Assembly (NCBI GenBank): GCA_949287395.1
Contig: CASEFZ010000036.1
Location: 1 to 59,414 of the forward strand
From: an uncultured Verrucomicrobiota bacterium
Lineage (GTDB): Bacteria > Verrucomicrobiota > Verrucomicrobiia > Opitutales > Intestinicryptomonadaceae
Length of the DNA stretch: 59,414 nt
Reading direction: 5' to 3'
The translations under genes were made by a program, and so were the position numbers. Shown here piece by piece: positions 8,243-15,946 of the stretch (its first letter is position 1; each line of letters begins with the position of its first letter). The notes under the pieces are model-generated. The model was not told the origin of the DNA. It worked only from the letters and a program-made list of their open reading frames with translations, and ran no database searches.

Positions 8243-9058
8243 ATGAGCGACAACGTTTTTGCAACATTTTTTATCACTTTTTTAGCGGGCGCCTCCACCG
8301 CCATAGGCGCCGCGCTCACGTTCGTGATAAAACGCGACGATTTCCGATGGCTCGCGCTTGGAATGAGCTTTTCGGCCGGCGTAATGCTGTATCTGTCGTT
8401 TATGGATATTCTTCCAATATCGTTTTCGCAAATTGCCGGAGACGGCGCCGATTGGCTGGGCATAGGCGTTGAGAAAACCTCCAAAATTGCCGGAATGGCC
8501 GCCTTCTTTTTGGGCGCGGCAGCGGCTGCGCTAATAGACGCATTCATCCCAAGCCACGTCCATAGCGAAATGCTTTCCGCGGCTTCCCAAGAACCCTCCC
8601 AAAAAGGTGGGAGGTTGAACAGAATGGCCGTGATTACCGCAGTTGCCATAAGCATACATAATTTTCCCGAAGGGCTGTCGGTTTTTGTGACGGGCCTTGA
8701 GGATATAAATGTGGGAATGGCCGTGGGGTTTGCCATAATGCTCCACAATATACCCGAGGGGATATCGGTTTCCCTGCCGGTGTATACGGCAACGGGCAGC
8801 AAGGGCTACTCTTTTATGGTTGGCGCATTGTCGGGCCTGACTGAACCTCTCGGAGCCATCGTGGCATATTTGTTTTTGGCGCCCCTGTTGACCAATACCG
8901 TGATAGGTTGCGTGCTTGCTTCAACGGCGGGAATAATGGTTTATATCGCCCTGGACGAACTTCTCCCAATGGCAAGGGAATACGGAGAAGAACACTACGG
9001 CATCTTTGGGGCTTTTGCGGGCATGGGCGTGATGGTTTTGGGGTCTTTGGTCTTTTAA
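8243..9058 (+). CDS. zupT: ZIP-family metal transporter (ZupT-like)
   Basis: Predicted 271-residue inner-membrane divalent metal importer (zinc and possibly iron or manganese). The start at 8243 (MSDNVFATFF) is preferred over the in-frame 8180 because the first hydrophobic helix begins directly after it. The two metal-site helices carry the ZIP signatures HNFPEGLSVF and HNIPEGISVS, and a third has GLTEPLGA. Between the third and fourth helices is a short cytoplasmic loop with a His (SHVHSEML), the usual place for the variable metal-binding loop. It is divergent from rbr across about 90 bases. A small frame (9213-9344) lies downstream on the same strand. Confidence 0.9.
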   Translation: MSDNVFATFFITFLAGASTAIGAALTFVIKRDDFRWLALGMSFSAGVMLYLSFMDILPISFSQIAGDGADWLGIGVEKTSKIAGMAAFFLGAAAAALIDAFIPSHVHSEMLSAASQEPSQKGGRLNRMAVITAVAISIHNFPEGLSVFVTGLEDINVGMAVGFAIMLHNIPEGISVSLPVYTATGSKGYSFMVGALSGLTEPLGAIVAYLFLAPLLTNTVIGCVLASTAGIMVYIALDELLPMAREYGEEHYGIFGAFAGMGVMVLGSLVF

Positions 9059-9212
9059 CACCGTTTCTTGCGCACGTTCTGCGTTTTTGTATTTCCCAAA
9101 ATTGCGGTGTAAGTTGCTGATTGCGCCCTGTGCGCCTTTTGCCGTGAAGAATTTTTGCGCGCCGCATCGCCCCGCAGTATATATGACGCGCATGCGCGGA
9201 TAAACCGCCGGA

Positions 9213-9344
9213 ATGTCCTTTTTGAAGCTGAACAAACTTTTAAAATTTCCCAAAGATCTTTACTTGCTGTTTTTCAAGCTTGGCGTGGATTCTTTTCTTC
9301 TCAAATCCCCCACCGAGAGTGCAAAAACTGCAAACATAGCGTAA
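9213..9344 (+). CDS. possible 43-residue small protein
   Basis: ATG 9213 opens a 44-codon frame ending with TAA, beginning MSFLKLNKLLKFPKDLYLLF. The product is a basic, Leu/Phe/Lys-rich peptide with a hydrophobic first half and a polar end (KSPTESAKTANIA). It could be a membrane-associated small protein. GCCGGA just before the ATG is a weak ribosome site. It sits alone in the roughly 400-base interval between zupT and the convergent LOG-family gene, which otherwise shows nothing I can name. No family is recognised, and chance is a real alternative. Confidence 0.3.
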   Translation: MSFLKLNKLLKFPKDLYLLFFKLGVDSFLLKSPTESAKTANIA

Positions 9345-9463
9345 GCAGCAACTGGAGCTTTTGTCCCGCGTCCAAATTGCGAGGCTCCGCAAAAAAAAAC
9401 GGCGCAGAATAAAAATATTCCCGCCGGCAAATTAAACGCGCATTTGCAAACCCGCTTTGCGGC

Positions 9464-10348
9464 CTACTTTATGCGCTTCAGTTTCATCAGACGCTCAAGC
9501 TCTTGGGTGATGAATTCGTAGGCTTCCTCAACAGTGTCGGCAAAACGGAAAAAGTTTAAATCCGACTTTGTTATCACGTCGGTCTTGACCATGTAGTCGA
9601 AATCCACCACATTTTCCCAAAACTTTTTTCCAAATAGGACGGTTGGTATGTAGTGCTGGTCTGTTTTGCGCGTCTTCATGAGCGTAAATACCTCAAAAAA
9701 TTCGTCAAAAGTGCCCGTTCCGCCCGGGAAGGCAACAAGCGCCTTTGCGAAAAATAACAGCCAGAATTTGCGCATGAGAAAATAGTGAAAGTTTATCCAA
9801 ACCCCGTTGCGCACATAGGAGTTTCTTGCCTGCTCGTCTGGAATGGTTATGGTTGCGCCAACCGTTTTTCCCCCCGCGGTGTAGGCGCCTTTGTTTGCCG
9901 CCTCCATTATTCCGGGGCCGCCGCCAGTCATGATATAAAACTTCTCGCTCTGCGGCAAATCGAGGCAGTTCGACCACTCTTGCAGGCGCCTTGCCAACTC
10001 CTCGGCGGCAGTGTAGTATTTGGACATTTCAACCGCCATCTTTGCCGCCGACAACTTCTCCTTGTACTCTTTCGAGGCCGTCTTTTTCGATTGAAGCTCT
10101 TTGTATTCCTTTTCGGCCACAGCCTCGGGCTTTATGCGGGCCGAGCCGAAAAAAGTTATGGTGTTTTGTATCTGCTCGTTCTCAAATATGAAAGCCGGCA
10201 TAAGAAGGTCGCGCTGTATTTTCATCAGGCGCTCGGACATGTCGGCAAAAACGCACTCTATGGGCTGTTCGCTGCTGAGGTTTTCAACATCCGCACCGGT
10301 GTCCCCCTTGTTGTCGGAGGCGGTATTCTTTACTTTTTTGGCTTCCAT
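9464..10348 (-). CDS. LOG-family Rossmann-fold protein (TIGR00730-type)
   Basis: Predicted 294-residue cytoplasmic protein of the LOG ('lysine decarboxylase-like') family; characterised members are nucleoside-5'-monophosphate phosphoribohydrolases, some producing cytokinins. The motifs are FFGSARI near residue 67, TGGGPGIMEAAN near 140 and the active-site PGGTGTFDE. The N-terminal 40 residues and the helical region near 80-120 extend the shorter LOG proteins, as in the longer bacterial subgroup. It lies 11 bases after an IPT-domain lipoprotein gene, so the two form an operon in which this gene is second. The substrate cannot be told from the sequence; the old 'lysine decarboxylase' label should not be used. 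Confidence 0.85.
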   Translation of the reverse strand: MEAKKVKNTASDNKGDTGADVENLSSEQPIECVFADMSERLMKIQRDLLMPAFIFENEQIQNTITFFGSARIKPEAVAEKEYKELQSKKTASKEYKEKLSAAKMAVEMSKYYTAAEELARRLQEWSNCLDLPQSEKFYIMTGGGPGIMEAANKGAYTAGGKTVGATITIPDEQARNSYVRNGVWINFHYFLMRKFWLLFFAKALVAFPGGTGTFDEFFEVFTLMKTRKTDQHYIPTVLFGKKFWENVVDFDYMVKTDVITKSDLNFFRFADTVEEAYEFITQELERLMKLKRIK

Positions 10349-10359
10349 AAAGTTTGATG

Positions 10360-11727
10360 TTAATTCGTTTTATTTATCGGCTCAACAACCGGCTCATCGC
10401 TTGAAGGCGCGGAAGCTTTGGGAGCCTCTTGGACACCCTTAGCTTCTGTGCCGGAAGACGGTTCTTTTAGGTCTTGCTTGGCTGCGGCTTCGTCAACTTT
10501 GCGCGCGGCGTCTGAGACACTCTTGAGTACGTTTGTGTTTGCCCCGGCATTTGCAGAGCTTTCCTGTGTGGATTTCGCCGCGCCAGACGCGCCGGCTGGC
10601 GCCGCCGATTCAAGATTTGGCTGCGGCTTGTCCTTAGCGTCGGCTTTCACCTCGGCTTTTGCGCCTTCAGGCTTGACGGGCTTTGCGGCCGCTGCGGCAT
10701 TTTGGGAAGATTCGCCGTCGCTCTTAACTTTTTCGCCGGTGGCCTGTTTTGCCGCATCTTCTTTGGCTGCGGATTGGTCAACCTTGCGCGCGGCGTCGTT
10801 TGCAACGGAAAGCAGCTCGTTGTTCTCCCTGACCTCCACTGGAATTACCTTTTCCGTGAAGCCGAGTCCGTTAATGTACAGAAAGCCTTTGCCCGCGGCT
10901 GCACCCTTCAGCGTGGCCGTCACCGATCTCTTGCCTTCCGGAACAACAATTTCGTCCATAATTATGGAGCTTGGAATGTTGGTCTTTACGTCTATCGGAT
11001 ACCCTCCTTTGGGCGCCTCAAAGCCTATATTGAAAATCATCGTCACAAGGTCTCCGCCCGTTATGTCTATCGAGGCCGGCGAAACATTCATGTTTGAGGC
11101 GTCCACGCGAAACTGCCCTATCCAAATCTCGTCGCCCTTGGTGTTTATTAGGCTGACATCGTAATTTCTGCCGGATTGCAGCGGCGGAACAACAAAATTT
11201 AGCGTAGTTCTGGAAATAAATTCGGAGTCCGCATAAACATCGCCTATTATCACCCTGTCAAGCTTGTCGAACCCGCGCCCCAAAACCGGGACAACCGTTC
11301 CCACCGGGCCGCGCTCGTTTTGCATGCTTATTACATAGCGCGAAATGGGCCTCAATACGTAAACCGTGCGGCTGGTCATCTGCCTGTGCTTGGAAACGCC
11401 GTCTATGGAGTTTTCAACATCGTAGTCCAACAGGAAGTAATATTTGGCCTCCTTGCGGTTCTTAGGCATGGAATAGTCGTACTCGTATATGCGGTCGTGC
11501 TTCATGTCCTCCGCCTTGCGCATGGGGATAATCTCTCCGTCTATGACAATGTACGGCCTTATAGAGTCTTGTATGACGCTTCCGTCGTTTATGTGCGCGC
11601 TCATACTTATAGTGTAAGTGCGCGAGGAATTTTCCGCGACATTTTCGGGCGTCAAATTCGTCAAACCCGAGCATCCCGCCAACATAGCGCCCGCAAGAGC
11701 CGCCACAAGAGATATAAGCTTTTTCAT
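10360..11727 (-). CDS. IPT/TIG-domain lipoprotein with repeated C-terminal helices
   Basis: Predicted 455-residue lipoprotein. The signal peptide ends in the lipobox LAGC with Cys19. The middle contains an IPT/TIG-like immunoglobulin fold (GPVGTVVPVLGRGFDKLDRVIIGD, with the typical G-x-V-x-x-x-G-x-G-F pattern) and a second beta domain. The last 150 residues are low complexity, rich in Ala, Lys, Glu, Ser and Pro, and hold two copies of one helical motif: SVANDAARKVDQSAAKED and SVSDAARKVDEAAAKQDL. The charged linker suggests a periplasm- or wall-spanning tether. It is first in an operon with the LOG gene and divergent from hemW, with 53 bases between. The function is unknown. Confidence 0.7.
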   Translation of the reverse strand: MKKLISLVAALAGAMLAGCSGLTNLTPENVAENSSRTYTISMSAHINDGSVIQDSIRPYIVIDGEIIPMRKAEDMKHDRIYEYDYSMPKNRKEAKYYFLLDYDVENSIDGVSKHRQMTSRTVYVLRPISRYVISMQNERGPVGTVVPVLGRGFDKLDRVIIGDVYADSEFISRTTLNFVVPPLQSGRNYDVSLINTKGDEIWIGQFRVDASNMNVSPASIDITGGDLVTMIFNIGFEAPKGGYPIDVKTNIPSSIIMDEIVVPEGKRSVTATLKGAAAGKGFLYINGLGFTEKVIPVEVRENNELLSVANDAARKVDQSAAKEDAAKQATGEKVKSDGESSQNAAAAAKPVKPEGAKAEVKADAKDKPQPNLESAAPAGASGAAKSTQESSANAGANTNVLKSVSDAARKVDEAAAKQDLKEPSSGTEAKGVQEAPKASAPSSDEPVVEPINKTN

Positions 11728-11780
11728 TTTAACAGTTGCGATAATATAGTATATGGCGTTTATAAAAAAAACCGCCCTTT

Positions 11781-13109
11781 ATGCAAGCCATTTTCAAAAA
11801 TTTGGGAATATATGTTCACGTTCCGTTTTGCGCGAAAGCGTGTTCTTACTGCCGTTTCTACAAGCGCGCGCCCACGCCTCTGGATATGGATTCCTACATT
11901 GAGGCTGTGGGAGATGAAATAGGCCTTGTGCGCGCCTTGTCAGAAGGCGCCTTTCATTCGGAGGGTGATTGCGCCGCCACGCATGAAAAAGACATTTGTG
12001 AAGGAGGCGCGGGTAGGCCGCCAAACGGCGCGCGCCCGCACGAAGAAACGCTCCAGCCTTTGCGCCACTTAGCGCCGGGCATCTGCAGGCGCCAAGATTG
12101 CACGGGTCCTGCAGACCCCGTTATGGACACATCAGCGCGCCAACTGCGCGCCGATACCGTATTCTGGGGGGGCGGCACTCCGTCGGTGCTTTCCGAGGCG
12201 CGAATGGAAAAGTTGGCCGATATGCTTTCGGTATTCGGGAAGGCCTCGGAATGGACGGTTGAGGTTGCGCCGACAGGACTCACGAAAAGCAAGCTTTCGC
12301 TGTTAAAATCGCTTGGGGTGAACAGGATTTCCATGGGCGTGCAGAGCTTTAACGAAAAGACGCTCGCCGCACTGGGGCGCGGGCACTCTCTTTCGGCGGC
12401 AAGGGGGGCCATAGATCTCGTCGCCGAACAGGGTTTCGAGCACTTCAATATAGACCTGATTTTCTGCGCGCGCGGGCAGGAGATGCGCGAGTGGCTTGAA
12501 GACCTCTCAGAAGCGGCCGCCCAGCCCGTTGACCATATAAGCGCGTATTGTTTGGAGTCGGAAACGGCAACTTCCTCTTGCGTAGGAAGGCTCAGCCGGC
12601 AGGATTTGTCCCGCCTTGACCGCGAGGCCGACTTCATGCTTGCCACCATGCGCCGGCTTCCCGAATTGGGATTTCTCCAATACGAAGTGTCCAACTACTC
12701 AAAGCCCGGTTGCCAGTGCCTGCACAATCTTTCTGTTTGGAACATGGCCAGATGGATTGGCCTTGGCCCGTCCGCGGCAAGCCAATGGAGGGCAACTCGC
12801 GCGCGCAATCCCGACTCTCTTGAATTGTGGGCGCGCGCGCTAAAGGGCGGGGTGTTCCAAAATTGCGACGTAGTGCGCCTTTCGGAGCGGACGCTTTTTG
12901 CCGACTGCATAATTTTCGGTCTAAGGACGAGACGCGGCGTTGATTTGCGCGCGCTTTGCGAACGCTTCCCATCGGTTGACGCTTCGCGCTTTTGCAAGGC
13001 GGCAAACGGGCTTGCCGAGCGCGGATTGTTGATTGTGGACGGCGGCGCCATTCGCCTGACCGACGAGGGAATAACCCTTGCCGATTCCGTCGCGGCGGAA
13101 TTTTTGTAA
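11781..13109 (+). CDS. hemW: HemW-like radical SAM protein with a long insertion
   Basis: Predicted 442 residues. The radical SAM cluster motif is CAKACSYC (Cys17, Cys21, Cys24) preceded by YVHVPF, as in HemW. FWGGGTPS, GVQSFNEKTLAALGRGH and the C-terminal HemN_C-type region (FGLRTRRGVDLRALCERF) follow. HemW binds heme and is thought to deliver it to respiratory proteins; older databases call it oxygen-independent coproporphyrinogen oxidase, but the motif around the cluster favours HemW. It is unusual in two ways. About 65 residues (roughly 55-120) are inserted between the first helix and the GGGTPS strand, carrying four extra Cys and many Arg, Gly and Pro. In addition, CSYCRF replaces the common C-x-YCDF. 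Confidence 0.8.
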   Translation: MQAIFKNLGIYVHVPFCAKACSYCRFYKRAPTPLDMDSYIEAVGDEIGLVRALSEGAFHSEGDCAATHEKDICEGGAGRPPNGARPHEETLQPLRHLAPGICRRQDCTGPADPVMDTSARQLRADTVFWGGGTPSVLSEARMEKLADMLSVFGKASEWTVEVAPTGLTKSKLSLLKSLGVNRISMGVQSFNEKTLAALGRGHSLSAARGAIDLVAEQGFEHFNIDLIFCARGQEMREWLEDLSEAAAQPVDHISAYCLESETATSSCVGRLSRQDLSRLDREADFMLATMRRLPELGFLQYEVSNYSKPGCQCLHNLSVWNMARWIGLGPSAASQWRATRARNPDSLELWARALKGGVFQNCDVVRLSERTLFADCIIFGLRTRRGVDLRALCERFPSVDASRFCKAANGLAERGLLIVDGGAIRLTDEGITLADSVAAEFL

Positions 13110-13208
13110 TTTTTGTGTTGGGCGTTTGTTTGCTGTTTTGCCAAAATTCCCGAAAAATATTGCAAAGTTTTGCATCCGGTGGTTTCATTGCCGGAAAATC
13201 TGGAGCGC

Positions 13209-13862
13209 ATGAAAGATTTTTACGCAGCCATAATATTTGCCGTATCGCTTTTGGCGGTGACGGTGGTGGTACTTGTTTTTAAGTACGAGCAGCAGAGGGT
13301 GTACGCCAACGTTCTAAAGGCGGAGAGCCAAGCGGTACACACGCGCGCCGAAACCCTTGAGCTGGAGGTTGAGCGCAGGGCCGACATAGCAAAGCGCAGC
13401 GCCGAGGCCAATCTTGAGCGCGCGCGCCAGGCGCGGGAAATGCTGGAAAAGGCCAGGGCCAACAACGCCCTTACCCAAAAGCAGATGATAGACGCCATGA
13501 ATGCCCAGCTTGAGCGCGAAGCCGAGGCGCGCGAGGCCGCGCAAAGGGCTTCTGCCGAGCTTATCGAGCAGCGCGACAAACTTGCCCGCGCCGCGGTTGA
13601 GACCAGAAGGGAACTTGAAAAGCTGCAGAAAATCAAGGTTGGCGCGCCCACCGCCGAGATAAACAGGATGCGCAAACTTCTCAAGGAGCGCGAGGACGAA
13701 ATAGCGCGCCTGAAGCGCCGCCAGAAGGAGCTTGAGGAGCTGTACGCCCGCGCGGAGGCCGCGCAGAGGCGCACGGAGCTTGAAATAGAGGAACGCGGCG
13801 GGGTTGTGAAACTGCCGAAAGCGCGCAGGGTGGTGTCTCCCAATATGAGGTCAGGCATGTGA
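13209..13862 (+). CDS. single-pass membrane protein with long coiled coil
   Basis: Predicted 217 residues. I chose ATG 13209, since the upstream extension from 13113 is Cys-rich and unlike a protein start. Residues 6-22 form one transmembrane helix (AAIIFAVSLLAVTVVVLVF). From about residue 30 to 200 the chain is a nearly continuous charged coiled coil (repeats of Glu, Arg, Ala, Lys and Leu, for example EREAEAREAAQRASAEL), ending in a short basic tail KLPKARRVVSPNM. No enzymatic motif is present. The layout resembles structural or scaffold proteins of the cell envelope; I do not recognise a named family. It follows hemW by about 100 bases. Confidence 0.6.
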   Translation: MKDFYAAIIFAVSLLAVTVVVLVFKYEQQRVYANVLKAESQAVHTRAETLELEVERRADIAKRSAEANLERARQAREMLEKARANNALTQKQMIDAMNAQLEREAEAREAAQRASAELIEQRDKLARAAVETRRELEKLQKIKVGAPTAEINRMRKLLKEREDEIARLKRRQKELEELYARAEAAQRRTELEIEERGGVVKLPKARRVVSPNMRSGM

Positions 13863-14205
13863 TGCGCGTGCGTTTTCGCCTTTCAGGCGGGTGCGTGTTT
13901 TTGCCTTTTCCGCCGCGGCGTGCGGGGAGACGTTTTTTTGCTTGGCGTTGTGTCGCGCTTGCGATACCGGGTGGCGGGCCTTGTGGTTGAGGGTATTAAA
14001 GAAAATTTTTTTGGCGTTTGCTTGGGCGGCGGGCGCATTTGCGTTGCGGCAAATTTTTGTCTTTTGCGGGCGTAATTGGGGCTTATGGAGGTGCAAATCC
14101 GCTTCCGGGCGCAAAAATATTGTCAGAAAAAACTTGCAAAAACAGCGATAGAATAAAGACTGTGCGCCAGACCTTAAAACTTCATAATTGAGAATCATAA
14201 AAACT
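13863..14205. other. intergenic stretch without a convincing gene
   Basis: A short hairpin (CGCC-TTTCA-GGCG near 13880) lies after the coiled-coil gene but lacks an adjoining T run, so I do not call it a terminator. Frames here are short and have no ribosome site. The promoter of the Pal-like gene should lie near the right end. Confidence 0.5.
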
Positions 14206-14769
14206 ATGAAAAAGATTATAAATTTGACCTTGGTTGCATTGTCCGCGTTTGCGCTTGCCGCGTGCGACTCTATGGACGCTCCCTCACCGCTCGACACGAG
14301 GGCCGGAAATTCCATGGGCGACATGAACGGAGACATGCCGGGAGATTCTCAAGGGTTCGGCAGCGACGGCCTTCAGAATCGCGATATAGACGCGCTTGGG
14401 CAGTTTAATCCTGAAAACATAAGGCCGGAGGACATTGTTTGCACCGTTTATTTCGGCTTTGACAGGTATGCGGTTGAGAGCGGCGAGCGCGCGAAGATAA
14501 AGCAGGCGGTGGATTTCTTTGCGGCCAATCCGGATTTTAAAATTATATTGGTTGGACACACCGACTGGTGGGGAACTGAGGAGTACAACATGCTTCTGTC
14601 TGACAAGCGCTGCAAGTCGGTTTCCGATTACATGGTTGGCGTGGGCGGAGACGCTTCCAACATAGAGTCCATTGCGAGGGGCGAGATAGGCGCTGTGGTT
14701 GACGCCCCGAAGAATTCTCCCGAGGCCAAGCACGACCGCCGTGTGGACGTGGTGAAATTTGCCAAGTAG
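14206..14769 (+). CDS. pal: OmpA-domain lipoprotein, Pal-like
   Basis: Predicted 187-residue outer-membrane lipoprotein. ATG 14206 gives a signal peptide with lipobox LAAC. After a linker of about 60 residues rich in Asp, Gly and Met comes an OmpA/Pal peptidoglycan-binding domain (CTVYFGFDRYAVES at its start, ILVGHTDWWGTEEYN, LSDKRCKSVSDYM, and KHDRRVDVV at the end). The conserved Asp (HTD) and Arg (DRRV) that hold diaminopimelate are present, although Asp stands where NRR is usual. Pal anchors the outer membrane to peptidoglycan and normally works with TolB. No tol genes are nearby, so the name rests on domain and length only. Confidence 0.75.
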   Translation: MKKIINLTLVALSAFALAACDSMDAPSPLDTRAGNSMGDMNGDMPGDSQGFGSDGLQNRDIDALGQFNPENIRPEDIVCTVYFGFDRYAVESGERAKIKQAVDFFAANPDFKIILVGHTDWWGTEEYNMLLSDKRCKSVSDYMVGVGGDASNIESIARGEIGAVVDAPKNSPEAKHDRRVDVVKFAK

Positions 14770-14901
14770 GCGCGGGGTGCCCATATTTGGAGCGGGGGCG
14801 GGCTTGTCGGTTTTTTGCGGCGGCCCGCTTTTTGTTTCCCGCAGGTGAAGTTTTTTTGGGGCAGATAGATTTGAAGGCGGTTTTGTAAAATTGCGCGTAT
14901 T

Positions 14902-15591
14902 ATGTCGGATAACGGCAAGGCTATCATTCAGGTTAGGAATTTGCGTCACAGCTACCAAGAGGGCGACGGCGTCAAAGAGGTTTTGCACGGAATCAATTTA
15001 GACCTTTCGCGCGGAGAGATTGTGATAATAATGGGGCCGTCGGGTTCGGGGAAATCTACGTTACTTAAACTCATAGGCGCGCAGCTTACGCTTCAGAAAG
15101 GAGAGATAGTTGTTGACGGCCACCGCCTGCAGGGGGCAACTCCCGCCGAGCTTCGCAGGATACGCCGGGAGATGGGTTTTATATTTCAGAGCCACCACCT
15201 GATAAACTCGATAAAGGTTGTCCAAAATGTGCAGCTGCCGCTTGCATTTGACAACAGGGTGACGGCTGAAAGCTCCAAAGAGCGCGCATTAGAGGTTTTG
15301 GGGACGGTTGGCATAGCGGACCAGGCGAACAAATATCCATCGCATCTCTCGGGCGGGCAGCGGCAGCGCGTTGCGATAGCCAGAGCCCTTGTGAGAAAGC
15401 CGCATATAGTTTTGGCCGACGAGCCAACGGCCTCGCTGGACCAAAAGAGCGGCAGGGAAGTTGTGGGAATAATAAGAAAGATGGCGAAAGATCTGGGTGT
15501 GACGGTTGTGCTTGTCACCCACGACAACCGTATTTTAGACATAGCCGACAGGATTGTTTCGCTTGTGGACGGCAATATTGCCGACGCTTAG
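14902..15591 (+). CDS. ABC transporter ATPase, LolD/MacB/DevA type
   Basis: Predicted 229-residue cytoplasmic ATPase. Walker A is GPSGSGKST, the Q loop is in FIFQSHHL, the signature is LSGGQRQRV, Walker B is IVLADEP, and the switch His is in LVTHDNR. The short length and the sequence VLHGINLDLSRGEIVIIMG fit the LolD/MacB/DevA group, which drives export from the periplasmic face of the inner membrane. No permease or adaptor gene is adjacent, so its partner must be encoded elsewhere or was lost. It lies about 130 bases after the Pal-like gene on the same strand, which may hint at an envelope-related task. Confidence 0.8.
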   Translation: MSDNGKAIIQVRNLRHSYQEGDGVKEVLHGINLDLSRGEIVIIMGPSGSGKSTLLKLIGAQLTLQKGEIVVDGHRLQGATPAELRRIRREMGFIFQSHHLINSIKVVQNVQLPLAFDNRVTAESSKERALEVLGTVGIADQANKYPSHLSGGQRQRVAIARALVRKPHIVLADEPTASLDQKSGREVVGIIRKMAKDLGVTVVLVTHDNRILDIADRIVSLVDGNIADA

Positions 15592-15946
15592 GCGCGCGTA
15601 GTTTTGGGCCCAATGGCGCGTGCCGGGCGGTTTGTTTTTATTGCGGGGCGCGGATATTTTTTTGGGCAGCCATGTTGCCTCGGGAGGGAAATATTTTATT
15701 TTCGGGCCGTTTTTTTTGTTTGCCGTATTTTGATGGTGAAGCTTTTGACGATTTTAAATAACCGCGCGTTTCTGTAATTGCATTTAGGCTTTGGCGGTTT
15801 TCGCGGGAGGCCTAAAAGTTATTGCATGGTGCCGCTGTCGGGTTTTTGCGGATTTCACGCAGGGCGGAGGCGTTTAAAAATGCTTGTATTCCTGCTTCCC
15901 GAAGACAAAATGGCAGGGTTATTTTTTTATCCGATATTTTTTTCCT
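15592..15946. other. intergenic stretch without a convincing gene
   Basis: GGCGCGCG (15591-15598) can pair with CGCGTGCC (15617-15624) ahead of a T-rich segment and may be a weak terminator for the ABC ATPase. A 54-codon frame starting near 15613 is rich in Phe, Cys and Arg and looks like noise. Nothing else is seen before glgP. Confidence 0.5.

Noticed and set aside
9464..10348. Lysine decarboxylase
   Set aside because: The PGGTGTFDE motif shows a LOG-family protein; the old name is a known misannotation.
11781..13109. Oxygen-independent coproporphyrinogen III oxidase (HemN)
   Set aside because: The sequence before and around the cluster is HemW-like and lacks the longer HemN N-terminus.
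15613..15777. 54-codon frame upstream of glgP
   Set aside because: Phe-, Cys- and Arg-rich product, no ribosome site, looks random.
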